Shown here: positions 25,801-34,400 of the stretch, in pieces
Layout of the letters: every line of letters begins with the position of its first letter
Numbering within the stretch: the stretch's first letter is position 1
Assembly (NCBI GenBank): GCA_022605955.1
Contig: JAKCOZ010000301.1
Span: 186,001-250,000 of the forward strand
Length of the DNA stretch: 64,000 nt
Direction of reading: 5' to 3'
Source: Rallus limicola
Lineage: Eukaryota; Chordata; Aves; Gruiformes; Rallidae
Made by a program: the position numbers and the translations under genes
The notes under the pieces: model-generated
Databases searched by the model: none
Seen by the model: only the letters and a program-made list of their open reading frames with translations
Told to the model about the DNA's origin: nothing

Positions 25801-28783
25801 TTCCTTTGCCTGGAAAGAGGGAACATGACTGGAACCTCCTACGGTGCTTTTCTCAGCCCTAGCAGACTGCAGTTCAAAACATGCTAAACGTCCAGCAATA
25901 ACTCCCAAAGTAAAGAAGCTAGGCCTGAAAGGCATAGCTCGCCTGAAAACTCCTAACAGGACACACGAGCAGACCCTGTCACTTTGGCTCTCAGCCTTTT
26001 CCTTTGCCTGGAAAGAGGGAACATGCCTGGAACCTCCTACGGTGCTTTTCTCGGCCCTAGCAGACTGCAGTTCAAAACATGCTAAACGTCCAGCAATAAC
26101 TCCCAAAGTAAAGAAGCTAGGCCTGAAAGGCATAGCTTGTCTGAAACCTCCTAACAGGACACACGAGCAGACCCTGTCACTTTGGCTCTCAGCCTTTTCC
26201 TTTGCCTGGAAAGAGGGAACATGCCTGGAACCTCCTACGGTGCTTTTCTCGGCCCTAGCAGACTGCAGTTCAAAACATTCTAAACGTCCAGCAATAACTC
26301 CCAAAGTAAAGAAGCGAGGCCTGAAAGGCATAGCTTGTCTGAAACCTCCTAACAGGACACACGAACAGACCCTGTCACTTTGGCTCTCAGCCTTTTCCTT
26401 TGCCTGGAAAGAGGGAACATGCCTGGAACCTCCTACGGTGCTTTTCTCGGCCCTAGCAGACTGCAGTTCAAAACATGCTAAACGTCCAGCAATAACTCCC
26501 AAAGTAAAGAAGCGAGGCCTGAAAGGCATAGCTTGTCTGAAACCTCCTAACAGGACACACGAGCAGACCCTGTCACTTTGGCTCTCAGCCTTTTCCTTTG
26601 CCTGGAAAGAGGGAACATGCCTGGAACCTCCTACGGTGCTTTTCTCGGCCCTAGCAGACTGCAGTTCAAAACATGCTAAACGTCCAGCAATAACTCCCAA
26701 AGTAAAGAAGCTAGGCCTGAAAGGCATAGCTTGTCTGAAACCTCCTAACAGGACACACGAGCAGACCCTGTCACTTTGTCTCTCAGCCTTTTCCTTTGCC
26801 TGGAAAGAGGGAACATGCCTGGAACCTCCTACGGTGCTTTTCTCGGCCCTAGCAGACTGCAGTTCAAAACATGCTAAACGTCCAGCAATAACTCCCAAAG
26901 TAAAGAAGCGAGGCCTGAAAGGCATAGCTTGTCTGAAACCTCCTAACAGGACACACGAGCAGACCCTGTCACTTTGGCTCTCAGCCTTTTCCTTTGCCTG
27001 GAAAGAGGGAACATGCCTGGAACCTCCTACGGTGCTTTTCTCGGCCCTAGCAGACTGCAGTTCAAAACATGCTAAACGTCCAGCAATAACTCCCAAAGTA
27101 AAGAAGCGAGGCCTGAAAGGCATAGCTTGTCTGAAACCTCCTAACAGGACACACAAGAAGATCCTGTCACTTTGGCTCTCAGCCTTTTCCTTTGCCTGGA
27201 AAGAGGGAACATGCCTGGAACCTCCTACGGTGCTTTTCTCGGCCCTAGCAGACTGCAGTTCAAAACATGCTAAACGTCCAGCAATAACTCCCAAAGTAAA
27301 GAAGCTAGGCCTGAAAGGCATAGCTTGTCTGAAACCTCCTAACAGGACACACGAGCAGACCCTGTCACTTTGGCTCTCAGCCTTTTCCTTTGCCTGGAAA
27401 GAGGGAACATGCCTGGAACCTCCTACGGTGCTTTTCTCGGCCCTAGCAGACTGCAGTTCAAAACATGCTAAACGTCCAGCAATAACTCCCAAAGTAAAGA
27501 AGCTAGGCCTGAAAGGCATAGCTTGTCTGAAACCTCCTAACAGGACACACGAGCAGACCCTGTCACTTTGGCTCTCAGCCTTTTCCTTTGCCTGGAAAGA
27601 GGGAACATGCCTGGAACCTCCTACGGTGCTTTTCTCGGCCCTAGCAGACTGCAGTTCAAAACATGCTAAACGTCCAGCAATAACTCCCAAAGTAAAGAAG
27701 CTAGGCCTGAAAGGCATAGCTCGTCTGAAACCTCCTAACAGGACACACGAGCAGACCCTGTCACTTTGGCTCTCAGCCTTTTCCTTTGCCTGGAAAGAGG
27801 GAACATGCCTGGAACCTCCTACGGTGCTTTTCTCGGCCCTAGCAGACTGCAGTTCAAAACATGCTAAACGTCCAGCAATAACTCCCAAAGTAAAGAAGCT
27901 AGGCCTGAAAGGCATAGCTTGTCTGAAACCTCCTAACAGGACACACGAGCAGACCCTGTCACTTTGGCTCTCAGCCTTTTCCTTTGCCTGGAAAGAGGGA
28001 ACATGCCTGGAACCTCCTACGGTGCTTTTCTCGGCCCTAGCAGACTGCAGTTCAAAACATGCTAAACGTCCAGCAATAACTCCCAAAGTAAAGAAGCGAG
28101 GCCTGAAAGGCATAGCTTGTCTGAAACCTCCTAACAGGACACATGAGCAGACCCTGTCACTTTGGCTCTCAGCCTTTTCCTTTGCCTGGAAAGAGGGAAC
28201 ATGCCTGGAACCTCCTACGGTGCTTTTCTCGGCCCTAGCAGACTGCAGTTCAAAACATGCTAAACGTCCAGCAATAACTCCCAAAGTAAAGAAGCTAGGC
28301 CTGAAAGGCATAGCTTGTCTGAAACCTCCTAACAGGACACACGAGCAGACCCTGTCACTTTGGCTCTCAGCCTTTTCCTTTGCCTGGAAAGAGGGAACAT
28401 GCCTGGAACCTCCTACGGTGCTTTTCTCGGCCCTAGCAGACTGCAGTTCAAAACATGCTAAACGTCCAGCAATAACTCCCAAAGTAAAGAAGCTAGGCCT
28501 GAAAGGCATAGCTTGTCTGAAACCTCCTAACAGGACACACGAGCAGACCCTGTCACTTTGGCTCTCAGCCTTTTCTTTTGCCTGGAAAGAGGGAACATGC
28601 CTGGAACCTCCTACGGTGCTTTTCTCGGCCCTAGCAGACTGCAGTTCAAAACATGCTAAACGTCCAGCAATAACTCCCAAAGTAAAGAAGCTAGGCCTGA
28701 AAGGCATAGCTTGTCTGAAACCTCCTAACAGGACACATGAGCAGACCCTGTCACTTTGGCTCTCAGCCTTTTCCTTTGCCTGG
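22879..28783. repeat. Satellite zone 3, left of the provirus, with a converted block start at 25844
   Basis: About 30 monomers from the last TAGTTGG marker to the provirus. A second block start is recognisable near 25844: the CGCCTGAAAACTCC variant follows, as after every marker, but the marker bases have been replaced by CTTTTCTCAGCC. Two unrelated stops (TAA at 21227-21229 in the neighbouring zone, TGA at 25826-25828 here) close the plus-strand frame, showing no constraint on it. Variant composition (GCGAGG, CATTCTAAA, CACAAGAAGATCC) matches zone 2. Confidence 0.75.
28779..28783. repeat. Target site duplication, 5' copy (CCTGG)
   Basis: The five bases before the 5' LTR, CCTGG, are repeated directly after the 3' LTR at 35676-35680. 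Removing the provirus and one copy restores an uninterrupted satellite monomer (TTTGCCTGGAAAGAGG). This proves integration into the array and fixes both LTR ends. A 5-bp duplication is the size known for ERVL-type elements; gammaretroviruses give 4 and betaretroviruses 6. Confidence 0.95.
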
Positions 28784-28954
28784 TGTCCTGGTTTCAGTCA
28801 GGATAGAGTTAATTTCATTTGTAGCAGCGGATGGAATGCTGTGTTTGGGAGTTAAAATGAAAACAGTGCTGATAACACCCTGATGTTTTTAGTTGCAGTC
28901 AGACAGTCAATGCCAGGACAGGTGACCCAGATGGGCCAAAGAGAGTATTCCATG

Positions 28955-28980
28955 CCAATTACGTCCTGCCCAGGATAAAG
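28955..28980 (+). promoter_or_regulatory. LTR core promoter: CCAAT box and TATA-like box
   Basis: CCAAT lies at 28955-28959 and GATAAAG at 28974-28980, followed by a G-run. The order and close spacing are those of a retroviral U3 promoter. By the usual distance, transcription would start near 29000-29010, at the head of the GC-rich tandem motifs. The start site is inferred, not seen. Confidence 0.6.
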
Positions 28981-29005
28981 GGGGGCTGATGGGAGGAAGA
29001 AGGGG

Positions 29006-29070
29006 CGGTTCCGGGACGCGAGCGGTTCCGGGACGCGAGGGTCTTGGGGGACGGTCGGGTTCCGGGACGG
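29006..29070 (+). repeat. GC-rich tandem motif in the LTR (17-bp unit)
   Basis: CGGTTCCGGGACGCGAG occurs twice back to back (29006-29022 and 29023-29039). A diverged third copy, CGGGTTCCGGGACGG, is at 29056-29070. The TTCCGG core resembles an ETS-factor site, and the segment is rich in CpG. It lies at or just after the predicted transcription start, so it could be promoter sequence or structured leader RNA. The same array is in the 3' LTR at 35308-35372. Confidence 0.8.
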
Positions 29071-29380
29071 CTCTGGGTGGTACGGCCTGAGTTGTGTGGT
29101 TCGGTGAGAAACTGCATTGTGTATCAATATTTTCATATTCTTTTGCTCTATAGTCCTGTTAGCATTGTATATATTTTATTTTTTCTGTTATCTTAGTAAA
29201 CTATCCTTATCCCAACCCACGGGCCTCTTAGTTTCTTGGTTTTGGAGTTATTTGCCCCTTCCTTTTCCCTTCCCTTGTTTCCCCCTCCCCTTTTTCCCTT
29301 TTCTCCTGCTCTTTTACTTTAAGGAGCAGGCAGCTGCGTGGATCTCGGCCCAAGCCGGGGTGAAACCACGACAGTCTTTT

Positions 29381-29398
29381 TGGCGCCCAACGTGGGGC
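29381..29398 (+). promoter_or_regulatory. Primer binding site, tRNA-Lys1,2 type
   Basis: TGGCGCCCAACGTGGGGC lies seven bases after the LTR end. It is the 18-nt sequence known as the primer site for tRNA-Lys1,2, used by several betaretroviruses and lentiviruses. It ends in the expected TGG complement of the tRNA CCA tail. It primes minus-strand DNA synthesis. ERVL is named after a leucine primer, so this site is unexpected next to an ERVL-like pol. Confidence 0.9.
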
Positions 29399-29491
29399 CC
29401 GAAAGGTTGGGATAACGGTAGATCTGACCCTGACGTGATTGCAATTAAGACAAAGTTGTGATAAGTACTGTTGTTTAAGCAGTCTCCGATC
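29399..29491 (+). other. Proviral leader between primer site and gag
   Basis: This is a non-coding leader of 93 bases that would carry packaging signals. It contains no ATG. Adjacent stop codons TGA TAA at 29459-29464 close the gag frame upstream, so gag cannot start further up. No clear splice donor stands out. Confidence 0.7.
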
Positions 29492-31393
29492 ATGATGCTG
29501 TGTTATTTATTCCTATGTCTCTTGTTCTTGTATTTTATGATAACAGTCTATGATACAGGAATATCGAGGATTGTGAACTTGTGCTGGTATTTATATGAAA
29601 TCTTGCTGCCCTGTTCATTTTATGGACAGGGTGGGTTTAAAAACGGCAGCTGGTATGGTGGGAGTACTGCTTTCTTTTCCTTTGGGCTAAATACAACAAC
29701 TCTGCTAGCAGTTTTTAAAAACTTCCAATATCCCTGGGATATTCAAACTAGCATTTTGTTGTTTTTAGCTTTGGTGCAGATGGTTCAGTTGTTGTCAAAT
29801 ATTAAGCAGAGGTTTATGAATACCACTCAAGAGTTTTCTGCGAGGCCAGATAAACATGAGTGGCAGGGCATGTGGCAGAGCATGGGCAGGTACCTAGGTA
29901 CTTTCTCACTTCCAATGGCTTGGAGTTTCACTCCTGAGCAGTTACAGGACCCTGGTAAAGTTACTGCATATCTGAAAAGGAATTGCTGTAAGTTTACCAG
30001 AGAAGCACACCTTACTGCACTGTGCTGGGCCCTGGCCACTATTTATAAAACACTGCTTGATAACAGGCAGTACTGTCAGCACTGTCAGAGGGAAAGGAAT
30101 GAAAACAAACCAGCAAAGACTGCAGCTGCGGCAACCCCTATGACTGGCACTGCAGCTACTGTAACCTCTGTGACTAGTACTGTGGCTACCGCAACTAGTC
30201 CAACCAATGCTGCAGCTGCTGCAACCCCTATGACTGGCACTGCAGCTACTGTAACTTCTGTGACTAGCACTGTGGCTACTGCCACTAGTCCAACCAATGC
30301 TGCAGCTACTGCCACCCCTACAGCAGATACTGCTGATAAAACAAAAAACCAACCCCCGCCAGTGTCTGTTGCTCCCGTACAAAAGAGGAAACACACAAAG
30401 AAATCAGTTCGTGTAGTGAAGGATGATGATGATGAAGCAGGGCCATCTGGAGCATGTCAGGATGGAGCAGGGCCATCTCAGGCATCTCAGGATGGAGCAG
30501 GGCCAGAGATTGTCACACGATCCCTGACCCTGAGTGAGCTGCGTGAGGTTCGAAAAGATTTCAGCCGCCGCCCAGGTGAGCACATCATCACCTGGTTGCT
30601 CCGATGCTGGGATCTAGGGGCCAGTAGTCTGGAATTAGATGGCAGGGAGGCCAAGCAGTTGGGATCCCTAGCTAGAGAAGGAGGCATTGACAAGGAAATT
30701 GGGAAAAAGCCAGAAATCCTCAGCCTCTGGAGGCGACTACTGTCAAGTGTGGAGGAAAGGTATCCCATAAAGGAATATATTACATGTCACTCACCCAAGT
30801 GTAACAGCATAGAGGCAGTTATCCAGTACCTGAGAGAATTAGCTGTACGGGAGATCATTTATTATGATCTGGACAATACACAGAATCCCTCTGATCCTGA
30901 TGAAGTTATATGCACCCCAGATATGTGGCGTAAGGTTGTACGAAGTGCACCAGCAGGGCACACCAATTCACTAGCATCAATAGACTGGGAGGATGCATAT
31001 CCACCAACTGTAGAACAAGTGTCCTGGCGACTCCGGAAATATGAGGACAATGTTTCCCACTCTATGATCGCAGCGGTAGAGAAACTGGTCAAACGATTTG
31101 ACCAACATATGTGCAACTCCCAACCCCTATGGGGCAATGTTGCAGCTACTAGGAGAAAGCGTCCATCATCCCAGAAGGGAGGGTACAGAAGGTACACACC
31201 ACGAGACACGGTGCGAGGGCAGCTGTGGTCTTACCTGCGTGACCATGGTGAGGACATGAGGAAGTGGCATATGCAGCCCACCTCAGCCCTCCAGGCACGA
31301 GTAGATGAGCTTCGAGGTAAAAGAATCGCACAACGCAATGTTGTCAGGAAGAAGGCTGCACCAGTGAGCAGCCAATACGATCAGCAACAATAG
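29492..31393 (+). CDS. gag: Gag-like polyprotein of ERVL-type provirus, 633 aa
   Basis: This is the structural precursor expected to form the particle shell and to bind RNA. I chose the ATG at 29492: it is the first ATG downstream of the presumed transcription start and has A at -3. The open frame can be extended to a TTG at 29471 but not as a normal start. The next ATG follows immediately at 29495. The N-terminus is very hydrophobic (about residues 3-19, then 24-43 and 87-101), more like membrane segments than a usual matrix domain. A CX2C pair sits at 195-198, followed by a 30-residue Ala/Thr repeat (about 214-279), a basic patch KRKHTKK (298-304), an acidic run DDDDE (311-315) and a probable helical capsid region (about 340-540). 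The C-terminus is basic (RRKRP at 554-558) and has no CCHC zinc knuckle. The frame ends at UAG 31391-31393 and continues as pol. The Gag assignment rests mainly on position; sequence similarity to known Gags was not tested. Confidence 0.85.
   Translation: MMLCYLFLCLLFLYFMITVYDTGISRIVNLCWYLYEILLPCSFYGQGGFKNGSWYGGSTAFFSFGLNTTTLLAVFKNFQYPWDIQTSILLFLALVQMVQLLSNIKQRFMNTTQEFSARPDKHEWQGMWQSMGRYLGTFSLPMAWSFTPEQLQDPGKVTAYLKRNCCKFTREAHLTALCWALATIYKTLLDNRQYCQHCQRERNENKPAKTAAAATPMTGTAATVTSVTSTVATATSPTNAAAAATPMTGTAATVTSVTSTVATATSPTNAAATATPTADTADKTKNQPPPVSVAPVQKRKHTKKSVRVVKDDDDEAGPSGACQDGAGPSQASQDGAGPEIVTRSLTLSELREVRKDFSRRPGEHIITWLLRCWDLGASSLELDGREAKQLGSLAREGGIDKEIGKKPEILSLWRRLLSSVEERYPIKEYITCHSPKCNSIEAVIQYLRELAVREIIYYDLDNTQNPSDPDEVICTPDMWRKVVRSAPAGHTNSLASIDWEDAYPPTVEQVSWRLRKYEDNVSHSMIAAVEKLVKRFDQHMCNSQPLWGNVAATRRKRPSSQKGGYRRYTPRDTVRGQLWSYLRDHGEDMRKWHMQPTSALQARVDELRGKRIAQRNVVRKKAAPVSSQYDQQQ
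30121..30330 (+). repeat. 90-bp tandem repeat inside gag
   Basis: GCAACCCCTATGACTGGCAC starts at 30131 and again at 30221, with a shortened third start (GCCACCCCTACAGCAG) at 30311, a 90-bp period. It encodes 30-residue units rich in Ala, Thr, Ser and Val (ATPMTGTAATVTSVTSTVAT and on). Being a multiple of three it keeps the frame. It probably forms a flexible linker between the N-terminal region and the capsid-like region, and its copy number may vary between insertions. Confidence 0.9.
30437..30505 (+). repeat. 30-bp repeat in gag (10-residue AGPS..QDG units)
   Basis: The motif GATGGAGCAGGGCCA recurs at 30462 and 30492, and a related GATGAAGCAGGGCCA is at 30432. It encodes units of the form AGPSxAxQDG, repeated two and a half times just after the acidic run. 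The unit is small, in frame and probably a linker. Confidence 0.75.
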
Positions 31394-31468
31394 AGGGGCC
31401 CTGCCTCCAGCCAGGTGGAGGAGAGGGATAACCGTGTTTATTGGACTGTGTGGATCAGATGGCCTGGC
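31391..31468 (+). promoter_or_regulatory. gag-pol readthrough site: UAG with downstream hairpin and possible pseudoknot
   Basis: The gag stop TAG (31391-31393) is preceded by CAA. Gag and pol are in the same frame with no other stop, so pol expression needs suppression of this codon, as known for gammaretroviruses. Ten bases after the UAG a perfect 6-bp stem can form: CCTCCA 31404-31409 with TGGAGG 31416-31421. Its 6-nt loop GCCAGG is exactly complementary to CCTGGC at 31463-31468, which would make an H-type pseudoknot. The stop and shared frame are seen directly. The structure and its role are inference. Confidence 0.65.
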
Positions 31469-34400
31469 ATGTCAGACCCACAAGAGTACAAGGCTCTGGT
31501 GGATACTGGTGCCCAGTGTACGATAATGCCATCGAATCATGTAGGGACAGAACCTGTCAGCATTTCTGGAGTGACAGGTGGATCCCAACAATTGACTGTG
31601 TTAGAGGCTGAAGTGAGCTTAACTGGGAAGGACTGGGAGAAACACCCAATTGTGACTGGCCCAGAAGCTCCATGCATTTTAGGTATAGATTACCTCCGTA
31701 GAGGTTATTTTAAGGACCCAAAAGGGTACCGGTGGGCTTTTGGAATAGCTGCTTTGGAGACAGAAGGCACTGAGCAATTGCGTGCCTTGCCTGGACTCTC
31801 TGATGATCCTTCTGTTGTGGGGTTATTGAAGGTTGAAGAACAGCAGGTGCCAATTGCTATAACGACGGTGCACAGGAGACAATACCGTACTAACAGGGAT
31901 TCCCTGATCCCCATCCATAAGCTGATTCGTCAACTAGAGAGTCAAGGGGTGATCAGCCGAACCCGCTCACCCTTTAACAGTCCCATATGGCCAGTGCGGA
32001 AGTCCGATGGAGAGTGGAGGCTGACAGTGGATTATCGTGGCCTAAACGAAGTCACTCCAGGTATGAGTGCTGCTGTACCAGACATGCTGGAACTGCAGTA
32101 TGAATTGGAGTCAAAGGCAGCCAAGTGGTATGCCACAATTGACATTGCAAATGCTTTCTTCTCAATACCACTGGCGCCAGAGTGCAGGCCACAATTTGCT
32201 TTCACTTGGAGGGGCATCCAATACACGTGGAATCGTCTGCCCCAGGGGTGGAAACACAGCCCCACCATTTGCCATGGACTAATCCAGACCACACTGGAAA
32301 AGGGTGAAGCCCCAGAGCACCTGCAGTATATTGATGACATCATTGTATGGGGCAATACAGCAGAGGAAGTATTTGAGAAAGGAAAAAGGATAATTCAAAT
32401 CCTTTTGGAAGCTGGTTTTGCTATAAAGCAAAGTAAAGTCAAGGGGCCTACCCGAGAAATCCAGTTTTTAGGAATAAAATGGCAGGATGGGCGTCGTCAG
32501 ATCCCAATGGACATTATCAATAAAATAGCAGCTATGTCTCCACCAAGCAACAAAAAGGAAACACAAGCTTTCTTAGGTGTTATAGGTTTTTGGCGAATGC
32601 ATGTCCCAAACTACAGTCTCATTGTGAGCCCACTCTACCACGTAACTCGGAAGAAGAATGATTTCCAATGGGGCCCTGAGCAGCAGCAAGCCTTTGAACA
32701 GATCAAACGCGAGATAGTCCACGCAGTAGCCCTTGGGCCTGTCCGGACAGGGACAGATGTTAAAAATGTGCTTTACACTGCAGCCGGGGAGAATGGCCCT
32801 ACCTGGAGTCTCTGGCAGAAAGCACAAGGGGAGACTAGAGGTCGACCACTGGGGTTTTGGAGTCGGGCCTACAAAGGATCTGAGGCCAATTATACTCCAA
32901 CAGAAAAGGAAATACTGGCCGCCTATGAAGGGGTTCGAGCCGCTTCAGAAGTGATTGGAACTGAAGCTCAACTCCTCCTGGCACCCCGACTGCCGGTGCT
33001 GGGCTGGATGTTCAAAGGGAAGGTCCCTTCTACACACCATGCCACTGATGCTACGTGGAGCAAGTGGGTTGCACTAATTACTCAGCGGGCTCGAATAGGA
33101 AACCCTAATCGCCCAGGAATCGTGGAAGTGATCACAGACTGGCCAGAAGGCAAAGATTTTGGGATGTCACCAGAGGACGAGGAGGTGACACGTGCTGAAG
33201 AAGCCCCACCTTACAACAAACTGCCAGAGAATGAGAAGCGATATGCCCTGTTCACCGATGGCTCCTGTCGCCTTGTGGGAAGGCAGCGAAGATGGAAAGC
33301 TGCTGTATGGAGTCCTACCAGACAAGTAGCAGAAGCCACTGAAGGAAAAGGTGAATCAAGCCAATTTGCTGAGGTGAAGGCCATCCAGTTGGCCTTGGAC
33401 ATTGCTGAGAGAGAAAAGTGGCCAATGCTCTATCTTTATACTGACTCATGGATGGTAGCTAATGCCCTGTGGGGTTGGTTGCAACAGTGGAAAAAGAACA
33501 ACTGGCAGCGTAGAGGCAAACCCATATGGGCTGCTGACTTATGGCAAGACATTGCTACCCGATTAGAGAGGCTTGTTGTAAAGGTACGTCATGTTGATGC
33601 CCATGTACCTAAGAGTCGAGCCATGGAGGAACATCAAAACAACCATCAGGTAGATAAGGCTGCTAGGATTGAAGTGGCTCAGGTAGATCTAGACTGGCAA
33701 CATAAAGGTGAATTATTCATAGCTCGATGGGCTCATGATTCCTCAGGTCATCAAGGGAGAGATGCAACATATAGATGGGCTCGAGATCGAGGGGTGGACT
33801 TAACCATGGATGCTATTGCACAAGTTATCCATGAATGTGAGACGTGTGCCGCAATTAAGCAGGCGAAGCGGTTGAAGCCGCTTTGGTATGGGGGACGGTG
33901 GATGAAATATAAATATGGGGAGGCCTGGCAGATTGATTACATCACCCTCCCACAAACCCGCCATGGCAAACGCTATGTGCTTACAATGGTGGAGGCTACC
34001 ACTGGCTGGCTAGAAACATATCCGGTACCCCATGCTACTGCCCGGAATACAATCCTGGGCCTTGAAAGGCAAGTCCTATGGCGACACGGCACCCCAGAAA
34101 GAATCGAGTCAGACAACGGGACTCATTTCCGAAATGCTCTCATAGACACCTGGGCCAAAGAGCATGGCATTGAATGGGTGTACCACATTCCTTATCATGC
34201 ACCAGCCTCTGGGAAAATTGAACGATATAATGGACTCTTAAAGACCACCCTGAAAGCAATGGGTGGTGGAACATTCAAACATTGGGATACAAATTTGGCA
34301 AAAGCCACGTGGTTAGTTAACTCTAGGGGTTCTACCAATCGGGCTGGCCCTGCCCAGTCAAAATTTCCACGCACTGTAGAAGGAGACAGAGTCCCAGTGG

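Larger units (their letters stand above)
1..28783. repeat. 198-bp satellite array, left arm (about 145 monomers)
   Basis: Head-to-tail copies of one 198-bp unit. Taking the CCTGGAAAGAGGG motif as monomer position 1, landmarks are TACGG (32-36), CTGCAG (PstI, 59-64), AACGTCC (80-86), AGGCCT (StuI, 113-118) and CACGAGCAG (156-164). A hand count of the consensus gives 99 G+C of 198 and four CpGs at 34, 46, 81 and 158. Copies differ by only a few substitutions. The motif recurs at exact multiples of 198 from position 70 up to the provirus, so no length change is visible. There is no promoter, RNA gene or real coding gene here. The long open frames on both strands follow from the period being 66 codons. 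I do not recognise this monomer as a named satellite family. A tandem satellite of vertebrate heterochromatin is certain; a centromeric role is not shown. Confidence 0.98.
28784..29373 (+). repeat. 5' long terminal repeat (590 bp)
   Basis: It begins TGTCCTGG and ends CACGACA, the canonical TG...CA. Line by line it appears identical to 35086-35675 (offset 6302). Visible parts are U3 with CCAAT and a TATA-like box, a GC-rich segment of tandem motifs at the presumed start of R, an AGTAAA poly(A)-like signal, and a pyrimidine-rich U5 ending near AGGAGCAGGCAGCTGCG. It serves as the promoter of the provirus. No ATG occurs between the presumed transcription start and the gag ATG at 29492. The 94-codon frame on the minus strand is present identically in both LTRs and is not a gene. 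Confidence 0.95.

Noticed and set aside
1..28783. A CRISPR-like array of regular repeats.
   Set aside because: The units are contiguous with no unique spacers, the period is 198 bp, and the setting is a vertebrate satellite.
28852..29136. A 94-codon minus-strand frame in each LTR.
   Set aside because: It is identical in both LTRs because the LTRs are identical. It lies antisense over promoter sequence, and I see no domain or context for a gene.
29117..29461. A 114-codon hydrophobic frame across R, U5 and the primer binding site.
   Set aside because: It has no ATG start and overlaps the LTR and primer site. The copy in the 3' LTR runs into the satellite, so it is chance.
30085..30396. Minus-strand frames opposite the gag Ala/Thr repeat.
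   Set aside because: They are shadows of a GC-rich repeat coding for Ala and Thr on the plus strand, with no independent start context or family.
31415..31417. GTG at 31415 as an independent pol start.
   Set aside because: It is not a normal start in vertebrate or retroviral mRNA, and the frame is open back to the gag UAG, so readthrough explains expression better.
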